A stretch of 64,000 bases of DNA from Leeuwenhoekiella sp. (lineage in GTDB: Bacteria > Bacteroidota > Bacteroidia > Flavobacteriales > Flavobacteriaceae), in NCBI GenBank assembly GCA_002708845.1, contig PAPI01000004.1, positions 186,001 through 250,000 on the forward strand, given 5' to 3'. A model generated the notes under the pieces. It was not told the origin of the DNA. It did no database searches and worked only from the letters and a program-made list of their open reading frames with translations. Below are positions 7,751 to 15,148 of the stretch, piece after piece. Position 1 is the first letter of the stretch. Each line of letters starts with the position of its first letter. The position numbers and the translations under genes are program-made.

Positions 7751-10700
7751 ATGCACATCTTTTTACGCGGCGTTGTTTGCGCGCTGGTTTTTCTATCTAC
7801 GTTTTCTTTTCAGGCACAGGACATTGACGAGTCACTTTATGATGCCTTAGAATATCGCCTAATCGGTCCTTTTCGTGGCGGTCGTAGCGCAGCAGTAACC
7901 GGAGTTCCCGGTAAACCCAATCTGTTTTACTTTGGCGCAACCGGAGGTGGAGTTTGGCGTACCAAAGACGGCGGACGCTCCTGGGAGAATATTTCAGACG
8001 GCTTTTTTGGTGGAAGTATCGGCTCTGTTGCCGTAGCCCCCAGCGATCATAATATAATGTACGTGGGCGGTGGTGAAAATACGCTTCGCGGAAACGTTTC
8101 TTCCGGCTACGGCATGTGGAAAACCACAGACGCCGGTAAAACCTGGGAACAGGCTGGCTTGCCTAAAAGCAGGCACATTTCAAAAATTGTGATTCACCCG
8201 GATAATCCCGATGTGGTGTATGCCGCGGTTTTAGGAGATATTTACAAACCCACCGAAGAACGTGGCGTTTACAAAACGACAGACGGCGGTAAAAGCTGGA
8301 ATAAAGTGCTGTTTTCCAATGAAGATTCGGGTGCGGTTGATCTTACTTTTGATCCCAATAATTCACGCGTTTTGTATGCTTCAACCTGGCACAGCCGAAG
8401 AACACCATACAGTTTTATCAGTGGCGGTGCAGGTTCAGCCTTATGGAAATCTACAGACAGCGGTAACACCTGGAAAGAAATTTCTAAAAACGAAGGCTTC
8501 CCGACTGATACCTTAGGAATTATTGGCGTAGCCGTTTCGCCCGTAAACTCGGAGCGGGTTTTCGCAATGGTTGAAAATAAAGACAAGGGCGGACTCTACC
8601 GAAGTGAAGATGCCGGTGCCACCTGGAAACTTATTAACGACGACCGAAACTTACGCCAGCGTGCCTGGTATTACACAAAAGTCTATGCAGATACCGAAGA
8701 TGAAGATGTGGTATATGTACTCAACGTAAGCTATCATAAAAGTACAGACGGCGGTAAAACCTTTGAAAGCAACAATGCCCCACACGGCGACCATCATGAT
8801 TTATGGATTGCTCCCGAAGATCCTATGCGTATGATTATGGGCGATGACGGTGGTGCGCAGATTACCTATGATGGTGGCGAAACCTGGAGTACCTATCACA
8901 ACCAGCCTACTGCACAATTTTATCGTGTGACAACAGACAACCAGTTTCCGTATCGTATTTATGCCGCGCAGCAGGATAATTCTACTGTTCGTATTCCGCA
9001 TCGCACCGATGGATACAGCATAAGCGAAGAAGACTGGGAAAGCACCGCCGGTGGTGAAAGTGCCCATATCGCGGTTGATCCGGAGAATCCGGATATTGTT
9101 TACGGGGGTAGTTACGACGGCTTTTTGACCCGCGTTAATCACGAGAATAACAGCGTGCGTTCGGTTTCAGTATGGCCCGATAATCCGATGGGTCACGGTG
9201 CCGAAGATATGAAGTATCGTTTTCAATGGAATTTCCCCATAATGTTCTCCCGTCACAATCCCGATGTGCTGTACACCTTCAGCAATCATGTGCATAAAAC
9301 CACCAATGAAGGCCAAAGCTGGGAAGTTATCAGTCCCGATTTGACGACAGATGATAAGTCGAAGCAAAAATCGTCAGGCGGACCCATCACACAGGACAAC
9401 ACTTCCGTAGAATATTACTGCACCATTTTCGCAGCCAATGAAAGTCCGTTAAAAGAAGGTCTGTTATGGACCGGAAGTGACGACGGACTCGTTTACGTAA
9501 CCCGTGATGGCGGTGAGAATTGGGAAAATGTAACGCCCAAAGGAATGCCCGAGTGGATGATGATCAACAGCATTGAGCCCTCGTACTTTGATGAAGGAAC
9601 CTGCTATATCGCGGGAACCAAATACAAATCGGGTGACTTTGCACCGTATTTATACAAAACCACCGATTATGGTAAAAGCTGGAAAAAAATCACCAACGGG
9701 ATTGCTCCTGAACATTTTACCCGCGTGGTTCGTGAAGACCCGGAGCAGGAAGGTTTACTGTATGCCGGTACCGAAACCGGAATGTACATTTCGTTTGATG
9801 CGGGAGCCAACTGGAAGCCATTTCAGCTCAATTTGCCTATCGTTCCGGTTACAGATTTGGCGCTTAAAAACAACAATTTGATCGTCGCTACTCAGGGTCG
9901 TAGCTTGTATATTATTGATGATTTGAGCGTATTGCATCAATTGGATGGCGATAGTAAAACCAATGCGGTAAAACTATTCAAACCCAAAGACACCTATCGC
10001 ATGGATGGCGGCAGTCGCAAATCGAATTCCGCAGGAACCAATCACCCCAGTGGCGTGATGACCTATTTCTACCTTCCGGAATACGATGCAAAGAAAGATA
10101 GTGTTGCGCTCACCTATTTTGATGCGAAAAACGACACGATCAAATCGTATAGCACCAAAGGCGAAAAAGACAAACTGGAAGTCAAAAAAGGAGGCAACCA
10201 ATTTAACTGGGATATGACCTATGAAGGTGCAGAACGTTTGCCCGGAATGATTTTATGGTGGGCCAGTACCGAAGGACCCAAGCAAATTCCCGGTACCTAT
10301 ACCGTAAAATTGAATGTAAACGGAACGGATTACGCACAGCCTTATACGGTTTTAGCAGATCCCCGTTCGGAAGCGAATTTAGCTGATATGCAGGCGCAGT
10401 TTGATTTTATCAATGATGTTAATGAAACCGTAGATCACGCGCATCAAAGCATCAAAAAAATACGCAACATCACCGGACAGCTGAGTGCTTTTGAAAAGCA
10501 ATACAAAGACAATCCGGATACCAAAGAATTGCGCGAAAAATCTAAAAAACTACGTGAAGATTTGGAAGAAATCGAGAAGGCCCTGTATCAAACCAAAAAC
10601 CGAAGCGGTCAGGACCCTCTAAATTTCCCAATCCGGTTAACCAATAAACTGGCACATTTGAATTCGCTGGTAGGTATGGGGGATTTTGCACCAACCGATC

Positions 10701-10846
10701 AGGATATTGCGGTTAAAAACGAACTCACCAAACAGGTTGATGCCGAGTTGACAAAGTTTGACCAACTCATTACTGATGAGGTTGCGGCTTTCAACAAGGC
10801 CTTTAATGAAATGCAACTCAATTACTTATTTATAGAGGAAAACTAG
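7751..10846 (+). CDS. Large secreted BNR/VPS10 (sortilin)-like beta-propeller protein
   Basis: A 1031-aa protein with a signal peptide (MHIFLRGVVCALVFLSTFSF, then QAQ). Residues ~25-720 carry repeated BNR/Asp-box motifs such as RTKDGGRSWENI, KTTDAGKTWEQ, KTTDGGKSWNKV, KSTDSGNTWKEI and RSEDAGATWK, expected to build one or two large propellers as in VPS10/sortilin-like bacterial proteins. The C-terminal ~200 residues include a charged coiled-coil region. Related bacterial proteins are often called glycosyl hydrolases, but no catalytic evidence is visible. I choose ATG 7751 over TTG 7745. It is monocistronic by spacing and has no T9SS tail. Confidence 0.9.
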   Translation: MHIFLRGVVCALVFLSTFSFQAQDIDESLYDALEYRLIGPFRGGRSAAVTGVPGKPNLFYFGATGGGVWRTKDGGRSWENISDGFFGGSIGSVAVAPSDHNIMYVGGGENTLRGNVSSGYGMWKTTDAGKTWEQAGLPKSRHISKIVIHPDNPDVVYAAVLGDIYKPTEERGVYKTTDGGKSWNKVLFSNEDSGAVDLTFDPNNSRVLYASTWHSRRTPYSFISGGAGSALWKSTDSGNTWKEISKNEGFPTDTLGIIGVAVSPVNSERVFAMVENKDKGGLYRSEDAGATWKLINDDRNLRQRAWYYTKVYADTEDEDVVYVLNVSYHKSTDGGKTFESNNAPHGDHHDLWIAPEDPMRMIMGDDGGAQITYDGGETWSTYHNQPTAQFYRVTTDNQFPYRIYAAQQDNSTVRIPHRTDGYSISEEDWESTAGGESAHIAVDPENPDIVYGGSYDGFLTRVNHENNSVRSVSVWPDNPMGHGAEDMKYRFQWNFPIMFSRHNPDVLYTFSNHVHKTTNEGQSWEVISPDLTTDDKSKQKSSGGPITQDNTSVEYYCTIFAANESPLKEGLLWTGSDDGLVYVTRDGGENWENVTPKGMPEWMMINSIEPSYFDEGTCYIAGTKYKSGDFAPYLYKTTDYGKSWKKITNGIAPEHFTRVVREDPEQEGLLYAGTETGMYISFDAGANWKPFQLNLPIVPVTDLALKNNNLIVATQGRSLYIIDDLSVLHQLDGDSKTNAVKLFKPKDTYRMDGGSRKSNSAGTNHPSGVMTYFYLPEYDAKKDSVALTYFDAKNDTIKSYSTKGEKDKLEVKKGGNQFNWDMTYEGAERLPGMILWWASTEGPKQIPGTYTVKLNVNGTDYAQPYTVLADPRSEANLADMQAQFDFINDVNETVDHAHQSIKKIRNITGQLSAFEKQYKDNPDTKELREKSKKLREDLEEIEKALYQTKNRSGQDPLNFPIRLTNKLAHLNSLVGMGDFAPTDQDIAVKNELTKQVDAELTKFDQLITDEVAAFNKAFNEMQLNYLFIEEN

Positions 10847-10862
10847 TTTTTCTCACCCAGAG

Positions 10863-10919
10863 CTCCCCTCCTTTGAAAAAGGAGGGGACACAATTTCGAA
10901 GAAATTGAGGGGTGGTTTT
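10863..10919 (+). repeat. Dispersed palindromic repeat with two hairpins
   Basis: A perfect 10-bp hairpin CCCCTCCTTT (10865-10874) / AAAGGAGGGG (10878-10887) is followed by a 7-bp hairpin CAATTTC / GAAATTG (10891-10907) and the tail GAGGGGTGG. It is the longest visible member of the family flanking the DUF559 gene. Confidence 0.6.
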
Positions 10920-10958
10920 ACCAGCCTGAAACCCCTTCAATCAACGAGCAAATAGCTT

Positions 10959-10966
10959 TACCTTTG
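10959..10966 (+). promoter_or_regulatory. hemJ -7 element (TAccTTTG)
   Basis: TACCTTTG matches the Bacteroidota -7 element exactly, with its last base only 4 bp from the hemJ ATG. Transcription would start at or next to the initiation codon, suggesting a leaderless or nearly leaderless mRNA. Confidence 0.5.
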
Positions 10967-10970
10967 CAGT

Positions 10971-11522
10971 ATGGAAGAATATTACCTGTACTTTAAATCC
11001 CTGCACCTCATTTTTGTCGTGACCTGGTTTGCGGGCTTGTTTTATGTGCCGCGCCTGTTTATGTACCAGATTGAAGCTTCCCAAAAACCGGAACCCGATC
11101 GTACGATTTTAGGCGAGCAGCTGGCCTTGATGACCAAAAGATTATGGAACATCATCACCTGGCCCTCGATGATTTTAGCCAGTCTTTTTGCTTTTATCAT
11201 GTTGCACATTCAGCCGGGCTGGCTCAATGCGCCCTGGATGCAGATCAAACTGGGATTTGTGGTTTTATTGTATGCCTACCACTTTAAAAACCATCAGATA
11301 TATAAGCAGCTGCAGGCCGGTAATTTTAAATACACCACAAAGTTTATGCGTATTTGGAATGAGGGACCAACCCTTATTCTGTTTGCGGTTATTTTTCTGG
11401 TTATTACCAAAAGTACAACCAACTGGATTTGGGGACTGGCCGGCTTAATCGTGCTGGCTATTATGTTGATGTTGGGGATAAAATTGTATAAAAGTATACG
11501 CGAAAAAAATCCAAACGCGTGA
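10971..11522 (+). CDS. hemJ: HemJ-type protoporphyrinogen oxidase (CopD family)
   Basis: A 183-aa membrane protein with four to five helices. The N-terminus SLHLIFVVTWFAGLFYVPRL is the HemJ signature: His12 in the first helix and the AGLFYVPRLF block are conserved and associated with heme binding. HemJ oxidises protoporphyrinogen IX just before ferrochelatase, so its presence some 5 kb from hemH fits the heme cluster. It is followed 30 bp later by a sensor kinase and may share a transcript with it. Confidence 0.9.
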   Translation: MEEYYLYFKSLHLIFVVTWFAGLFYVPRLFMYQIEASQKPEPDRTILGEQLALMTKRLWNIITWPSMILASLFAFIMLHIQPGWLNAPWMQIKLGFVVLLYAYHFKNHQIYKQLQAGNFKYTTKFMRIWNEGPTLILFAVIFLVITKSTTNWIWGLAGLIVLAIMLMLGIKLYKSIREKNPNA

Positions 11523-11552
11523 CGGCGCGGTTTTTGATTGCAATCTAAGCCT

Positions 11553-13016
11553 ATGAAATTTCACAAGCTTTCTCTTCGCCTGCGCATCTTTTTTGGGATG
11601 GTGCTGCTCATTTTAGGAGCCTCTATTCTCATTGGGATTATCAGCGTGGTTCAATACAAGGAGGAGGCCAAAGAATATCACGAAGACCGCTTATTGCGTA
11701 AAGAAGACCAGATCAGAGCTGAGATTGATTATGTCTTAGACCAGACTACCTATGAGGTGAAGTCCGAAAATATTCCACTGATATTAAAATTCAATTCAGA
11801 CATCTACCGCATTGCAGACGTTCATGAGTTACCTATTAATATCTACGATCTTGACGGAAATCTTTTAGTCAAATCAAAAGAAACCTTTACCGAAGATACA
11901 CTCGAAACCCGCCTCAGCCCGGGAATTCTCGACGGTCTTGCAAACACACCTACTAAGCGCTGGGTAGTACAATCTGAAATTGACGGCGTCAAATACCAGT
12001 CGTCTTACACCTACATCAACGACAACAAGTTTAAGCCGCTGGCGATAATGAATCTCCCGTACATTCAGGATGATAATTTCATTACCCGCGAGTTGGAAGA
12101 GTTTTTACGTCGCCTGGCAGAAGGATATCTTTTTATGATCCTGATTGCTACGGCATTATCCTATTTTCTGTCGCGTTACATCACCCGTAGTCTCAAGACC
12201 ATTAGTGACAAAATGATCCAAACGCGGTTGGATAAACGCAATCAGCGTATTGAGATTGACGATGCCAGCGAGGAGATCAGCAACCTGGTAAAGTCGTATA
12301 ATGGCATGATTGACGAGCTTGAGAACAGCGCAGCGAAACTCGCACAAAGTGAGCGGGAGGCAGCCTGGCGCGAGATGGCCAAGCAGGTAGCCCACGAAAT
12401 TAAAAATCCGTTGACGCCGATGCGCCTTACCGTACAGAGTTTTCAAAGGCGTTTTGACCCTCAGGATCCCGATATTCGTAAAAAACTTGACGAATACAGC
12501 CACACGCTGATACAGCAAATAGATACGATGAGTTCTATTGCCGAGGCATTTTCCAATTTTGCAAAAATGCCGGCTCAGCAAAACGAAACTTTAAATTTGG
12601 TTTTTGTAACCAAACTGGCCCTTGATATTTTTACCGAGCCGTATATCACTTTTGCGAGTGATGCCGAAGAAATAACGGTTAAACTAGACCGTACTCAGTT
12701 GATACGCGTGGTAACCAACCTGGTTAAAAATGCCATTCAGGCTACTGAAGACACCGAGGATCCCAGAATTCGGGTAGAGATTAAAAGTGATGCAGATGAG
12801 GTTTGCATTCTGGTTTGTGATAATGGCCATGGCATTTCAGAAGAAAATGCAATTAAGATTTTTGAGCCTAAGTTTACGACCAAATCAAGCGGAATGGGTC
12901 TTGGGCTGGCAATGGTTAAAAATATTGTGGAAACCTATAACGGAACCATTACCTTTACTTCAAAGGTTGAAAAAGGAACCGTTTTTAAGGTTGTCTTTCC
13001 CAAGGCGGAAGCGTAA
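11553..13016 (+). CDS. NtrY-like membrane sensor histidine kinase
   Basis: The 487-aa protein starts at ATG 11553 and has transmembrane segments at ~12-33 and ~190-207 enclosing a periplasmic sensor region of about 155 aa. A HAMP-like linker (~208-260) precedes the dimerisation/phosphoacceptor motif MAKQVAHEIKNPLTPMRLTV with His281, then the ATP-binding N box (NLVKNAIQA), G1 (DNGHGIS), F box (IFEPKFTTKSSGMGLGLAMV). The KNPLTPMRL form of the H box is that of NtrY-type kinases. No response regulator gene lies next to it. The stimulus is unknown. Confidence 0.93.
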   Translation: MKFHKLSLRLRIFFGMVLLILGASILIGIISVVQYKEEAKEYHEDRLLRKEDQIRAEIDYVLDQTTYEVKSENIPLILKFNSDIYRIADVHELPINIYDLDGNLLVKSKETFTEDTLETRLSPGILDGLANTPTKRWVVQSEIDGVKYQSSYTYINDNKFKPLAIMNLPYIQDDNFITRELEEFLRRLAEGYLFMILIATALSYFLSRYITRSLKTISDKMIQTRLDKRNQRIEIDDASEEISNLVKSYNGMIDELENSAAKLAQSEREAAWREMAKQVAHEIKNPLTPMRLTVQSFQRRFDPQDPDIRKKLDEYSHTLIQQIDTMSSIAEAFSNFAKMPAQQNETLNLVFVTKLALDIFTEPYITFASDAEEITVKLDRTQLIRVVTNLVKNAIQATEDTEDPRIRVEIKSDADEVCILVCDNGHGISEENAIKIFEPKFTTKSSGMGLGLAMVKNIVETYNGTITFTSKVEKGTVFKVVFPKAEA

Positions 13017-13073
13017 ATAATCCCAAGTTAAAATCCCTCCTGATTGGAAACAAATTTTTTAATTTCGAGGAAA

Positions 13074-13102
13074 GCACCGGGAGCTTTTCCCTTTGCCGGT
13101 GC
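13074..13102 (+). promoter_or_regulatory. Stem-loop in the crotonase leader
   Basis: A 7-bp inverted repeat GCACCGG (13074-13080) / CCGGTGC (13096-13102) encloses a pyrimidine-rich loop, 24 bp before the enoyl-CoA hydratase ATG. A TTAATTTCGAGG sequence just upstream resembles a -7 element, so the hairpin may open the mRNA leader. Function unknown. Confidence 0.35.
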
Positions 13103-13126
13103 CAATAAATTTTAAATCAGAGTACT

Positions 13127-13909
13127 ATGAATTTTGAAAATCTAATGTATGAAGTCGATGATCAATTGGCTGTCATTACCATAAACCGACCTAAAAAATT
13201 AAATGCCTTAAATAAGGAAACCATTCAGGAGCTTCACGACGCATTCGCGGAAGCTGATCAGGATGCAGATATAGGCGTAATCATTCTTACCGGAAGCGGC
13301 GAAAAAGCATTTGTAGCCGGGGCAGACATCAGCGAATTTTCTGATTTTGAAGAAGAAGAGGGCGCTATGCTGGCACGAAAAGGACAAAAAATACTTTTCG
13401 ATTTTATTGAAAACCTGAGCACACCGGTTATCGCAGCCGTTAATGGTTTTGCACTGGGCGGCGGTTTGGAACTGGCTATGGCCTGTCACATTCGTATCGC
13501 AAGTGACAACGCCCGTATGGGATTGCCCGAGACCTCTCTGGGACTTATACCCGGTTATGGGGGTACGCAGCGCTTACCACAGCTGGTAGGCAAAGGCCGC
13601 GCTTTTGAGATGATTATGACCGCGAGTATGATCAACGCCGATCAGGCTTTACAATATGGACTTGTAAATCACGTGACCACTCAGGAAGAATTGATGGCGC
13701 TTGCCGAAAAAATCGCTTCAAAAATTCTCGATAACTCGGGGGTTGCTATCGCAACCGCAATACAGGCTGTAAACGCCGGTTTTAAAAACGGAGTCAACGG
13801 CTACGAGACCGAGATCGAAGGTTTTGGAGCCTCTTTTGCTACCGAAGATTTTAAAGAAGGCACGAGTGCCTTTTTAGAAAAACGTAAGGCGGAGTTTCCG
13901 GGGAAATAA
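13127..13909 (+). CDS. Enoyl-CoA hydratase (crotonase family)
   Basis: A 260-aa crotonase that hydrates trans-2-enoyl-CoA to 3-hydroxyacyl-CoA in beta-oxidation or related pathways. The oxyanion-hole segments AFVAGADISEF and GFALGGGLELAMAC are intact, and the catalytic Glu pair is present 20 residues apart (Glu115 in GGGLELA and Glu135 in LPETSLGL). The C-terminus ends EGTSAFLEKRKAEFPGK, usual for short-chain hydratases. No other beta-oxidation gene is adjacent. A strong terminator follows. Confidence 0.95.
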   Translation: MNFENLMYEVDDQLAVITINRPKKLNALNKETIQELHDAFAEADQDADIGVIILTGSGEKAFVAGADISEFSDFEEEEGAMLARKGQKILFDFIENLSTPVIAAVNGFALGGGLELAMACHIRIASDNARMGLPETSLGLIPGYGGTQRLPQLVGKGRAFEMIMTASMINADQALQYGLVNHVTTQEELMALAEKIASKILDNSGVAIATAIQAVNAGFKNGVNGYETEIEGFGASFATEDFKEGTSAFLEKRKAEFPGK

Positions 13910-13931
13910 AGGCACTGCCTTAAAGAAATTT

Positions 13932-13957
13932 AAAAACCGCCTTAGAGCGGTTTTTTT
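13932..13957 (+). terminator. Rho-independent terminator after the crotonase gene
   Basis: Stem AAAAACCGC (13932-13940) / GCGGTTTTT (13947-13955), loop CTTAGA, followed by more T. It ends the crotonase transcript and marks the left border of the AT-rich island. Confidence 0.85.
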
Positions 13958-14033
13958 GTTCTTAAATAGGTGTCAAGTATTGATAATCAGCATTAAAAAA
14001 TGGTGATTTCTGTAAATCACTATTTGAAACAAT

Positions 14034-14041
14034 TATATTTG
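14034..14041 (+). promoter_or_regulatory. -7 element for the EVE-domain gene (TAtaTTTG)
   Basis: TATATTTG, an exact match, 10 bp before an ATG at 14052 and 40 bp before ATG 14082. Transcription would begin near 14046-14050, which supports the second ATG as the real start. The same octamer precedes the NACHT gene (15110) and the radical SAM gene (17052). Confidence 0.5.
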
Positions 14042-14081
14042 TTTAGGTATAATGAGTTGTGGACAATTTAAAAAAGACGAA

Positions 14082-14507
14082 ATGAACACATTTATTTTTC
14101 AGTCAATGCCTGAAAGGTTTGATTTAAGAGAAAAACTCATCGTGAATGAGAAAGATACTTGGTATGCAACAAGATATAGAAATAAGATGCAGCCAGGTGA
14201 CTTAGTGTTCTTTTGGATGGGTGGAGATAAAAGATTTCGAGGAATTTATGGTTGGGGTAATATTACTTCAAAACCATATATAAAAAATAATTGGGACACG
14301 TATGGTGTAGATGTAGAATATCAAGTGAAATTTGAAAAGCCAATAACTAGTTCTAAGATAATTTCAGAACCTAGTTTATCAGAATTACTAATTTTTAGAG
14401 CCCCACAAGCAACAAATTTTATTGTAAATGATTTTGAATTGAAAAAATTATTGAAGCTGATTAATAAAGCGGGAGAGGAATCACCAAAAATTCAATATTA
14501 TGGCTGA
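14082..14507 (+). CDS. EVE-domain protein
   Basis: A 141-aa protein matching the EVE/PUA-like fold: it opens FIFQSMPERFDLRE, then WYATRYRNKMQPGDLVFFW, GIYGWGNI and SEPSLSELLIFRAPQATNF, the characteristic strand order ending in an RAPQ-type motif. EVE domains bind modified bases in DNA or RNA and are often fused to or near restriction systems such as McrBC-type enzymes. I prefer ATG 14082 over 14052 because of the promoter position and because family members start at this Met. It overlaps the next gene by 8 bp. Codon use is AT-rich, unlike the flanking genes, which suggests acquisition. Confidence 0.82.
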   Translation: MNTFIFQSMPERFDLREKLIVNEKDTWYATRYRNKMQPGDLVFFWMGGDKRFRGIYGWGNITSKPYIKNNWDTYGVDVEYQVKFEKPITSSKIISEPSLSELLIFRAPQATNFIVNDFELKKLLKLINKAGEESPKIQYYG

Positions 14508-14964
14508 GAATAGAACACAGATTATTCAAGCAATAGAAAAGCCGATCAATTTTTTGGTTCTGATTTTATTGATGGTTGAGGCTTTATTAGGAATATTAGT
14601 TTTAAAGCTAGAATCCCATCGGGATATATTGATTTATTCAATAATAGCATTCTTCATTGCATATACCTTGCTTATAATATTGATAGCATTCGTAAAACCT
14701 GAAGTACTACATGGCAGAAGAAATTGGAAAGACAATTTTGCAAAATCTATGGCTGATGATATTTATGTAAGTCTTGAAGGTTATTTATCCAACCTTGAAG
14801 AAGGGGAGAAATATGAAGCATGGTTACAATTTTCTGACATCATGAAAGATGCCAATAGTGAAGACAGGGATTATTCTTCATTTAGAGTGGAAATTGCTAA
14901 AAGAATAGATAAGCGAGTAGACCAAAGAAAAAATATTGAATCAAGAAGAGGAACGATAAATTAA
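14500..14964 (+). CDS. Small two-helix membrane protein of unknown function
   Basis: A 154-aa protein I do not recognise. Residues ~18-39 and ~45-66 are hydrophobic helices (INFLVLILLMVEALLGILVL; IIAFFIAYTLLIILIAFV). The remaining ~85 residues are charged and probably cytoplasmic, including DDIYVSLEGYLSNLEEGEK. It overlaps the EVE gene by 8 bp, so the two are translationally coupled and probably act together. A terminator follows. A membrane-associated effector or anchor is possible, but nothing in the sequence proves this. Confidence 0.75.
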   Translation: MAENRTQIIQAIEKPINFLVLILLMVEALLGILVLKLESHRDILIYSIIAFFIAYTLLIILIAFVKPEVLHGRRNWKDNFAKSMADDIYVSLEGYLSNLEEGEKYEAWLQFSDIMKDANSEDRDYSSFRVEIAKRIDKRVDQRKNIESRRGTIN

Positions 14965-15027
14965 TTTTATAGAAAAATCCTGAACGTAGCACAAGTCTAT
15001 AATTCTTGAAATATTTCATTTATTTAT

Positions 15028-15050
15028 ACCGCTAGTAAGCGGTTTTTTTT
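15028..15050 (+). terminator. Terminator after the EVE/membrane-protein pair
   Basis: Stem ACCGCT (15028-15033) / AGCGGT (15038-15043) with loop AGTA and eight Ts. It separates the pair from the NACHT gene, which has its own promoter. Confidence 0.85.
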
Positions 15051-15109
15051 AATACTCTGATAGGCATATCAGAAATTATTGATAACTGTAAATTATAGGG
15101 TGTAACGGC

Positions 15110-15117
15110 TATATTTG
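15110..15117 (+). promoter_or_regulatory. -7 element for the NACHT gene (TAtaTTTG)
   Basis: TATATTTG lies 31 bp upstream of the ATG at 15149, giving a leader of about 25 nt. A purine run (AAGGAAAAA) sits just before the start codon and may assist initiation. Confidence 0.5.
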
Positions 15118-15148
15118 TTTGTAGAATAAGTCAGTATTAAGGAAAAAT

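Noticed and set aside
14052-14081. Earlier ATG for the EVE-domain gene
   Set aside because: It would start almost at the predicted transcription start and adds residues not typical of the family; not excluded outright.
13932-15117. The two intergenic regions flanking the EVE pair as duplicated recombination sites (integron-like)
   Set aside because: They share a similar terminator, TATTGATAA and TATATTTG, but spacings differ (48 versus 25 bp) and these are common motifs, so homology is not supported.
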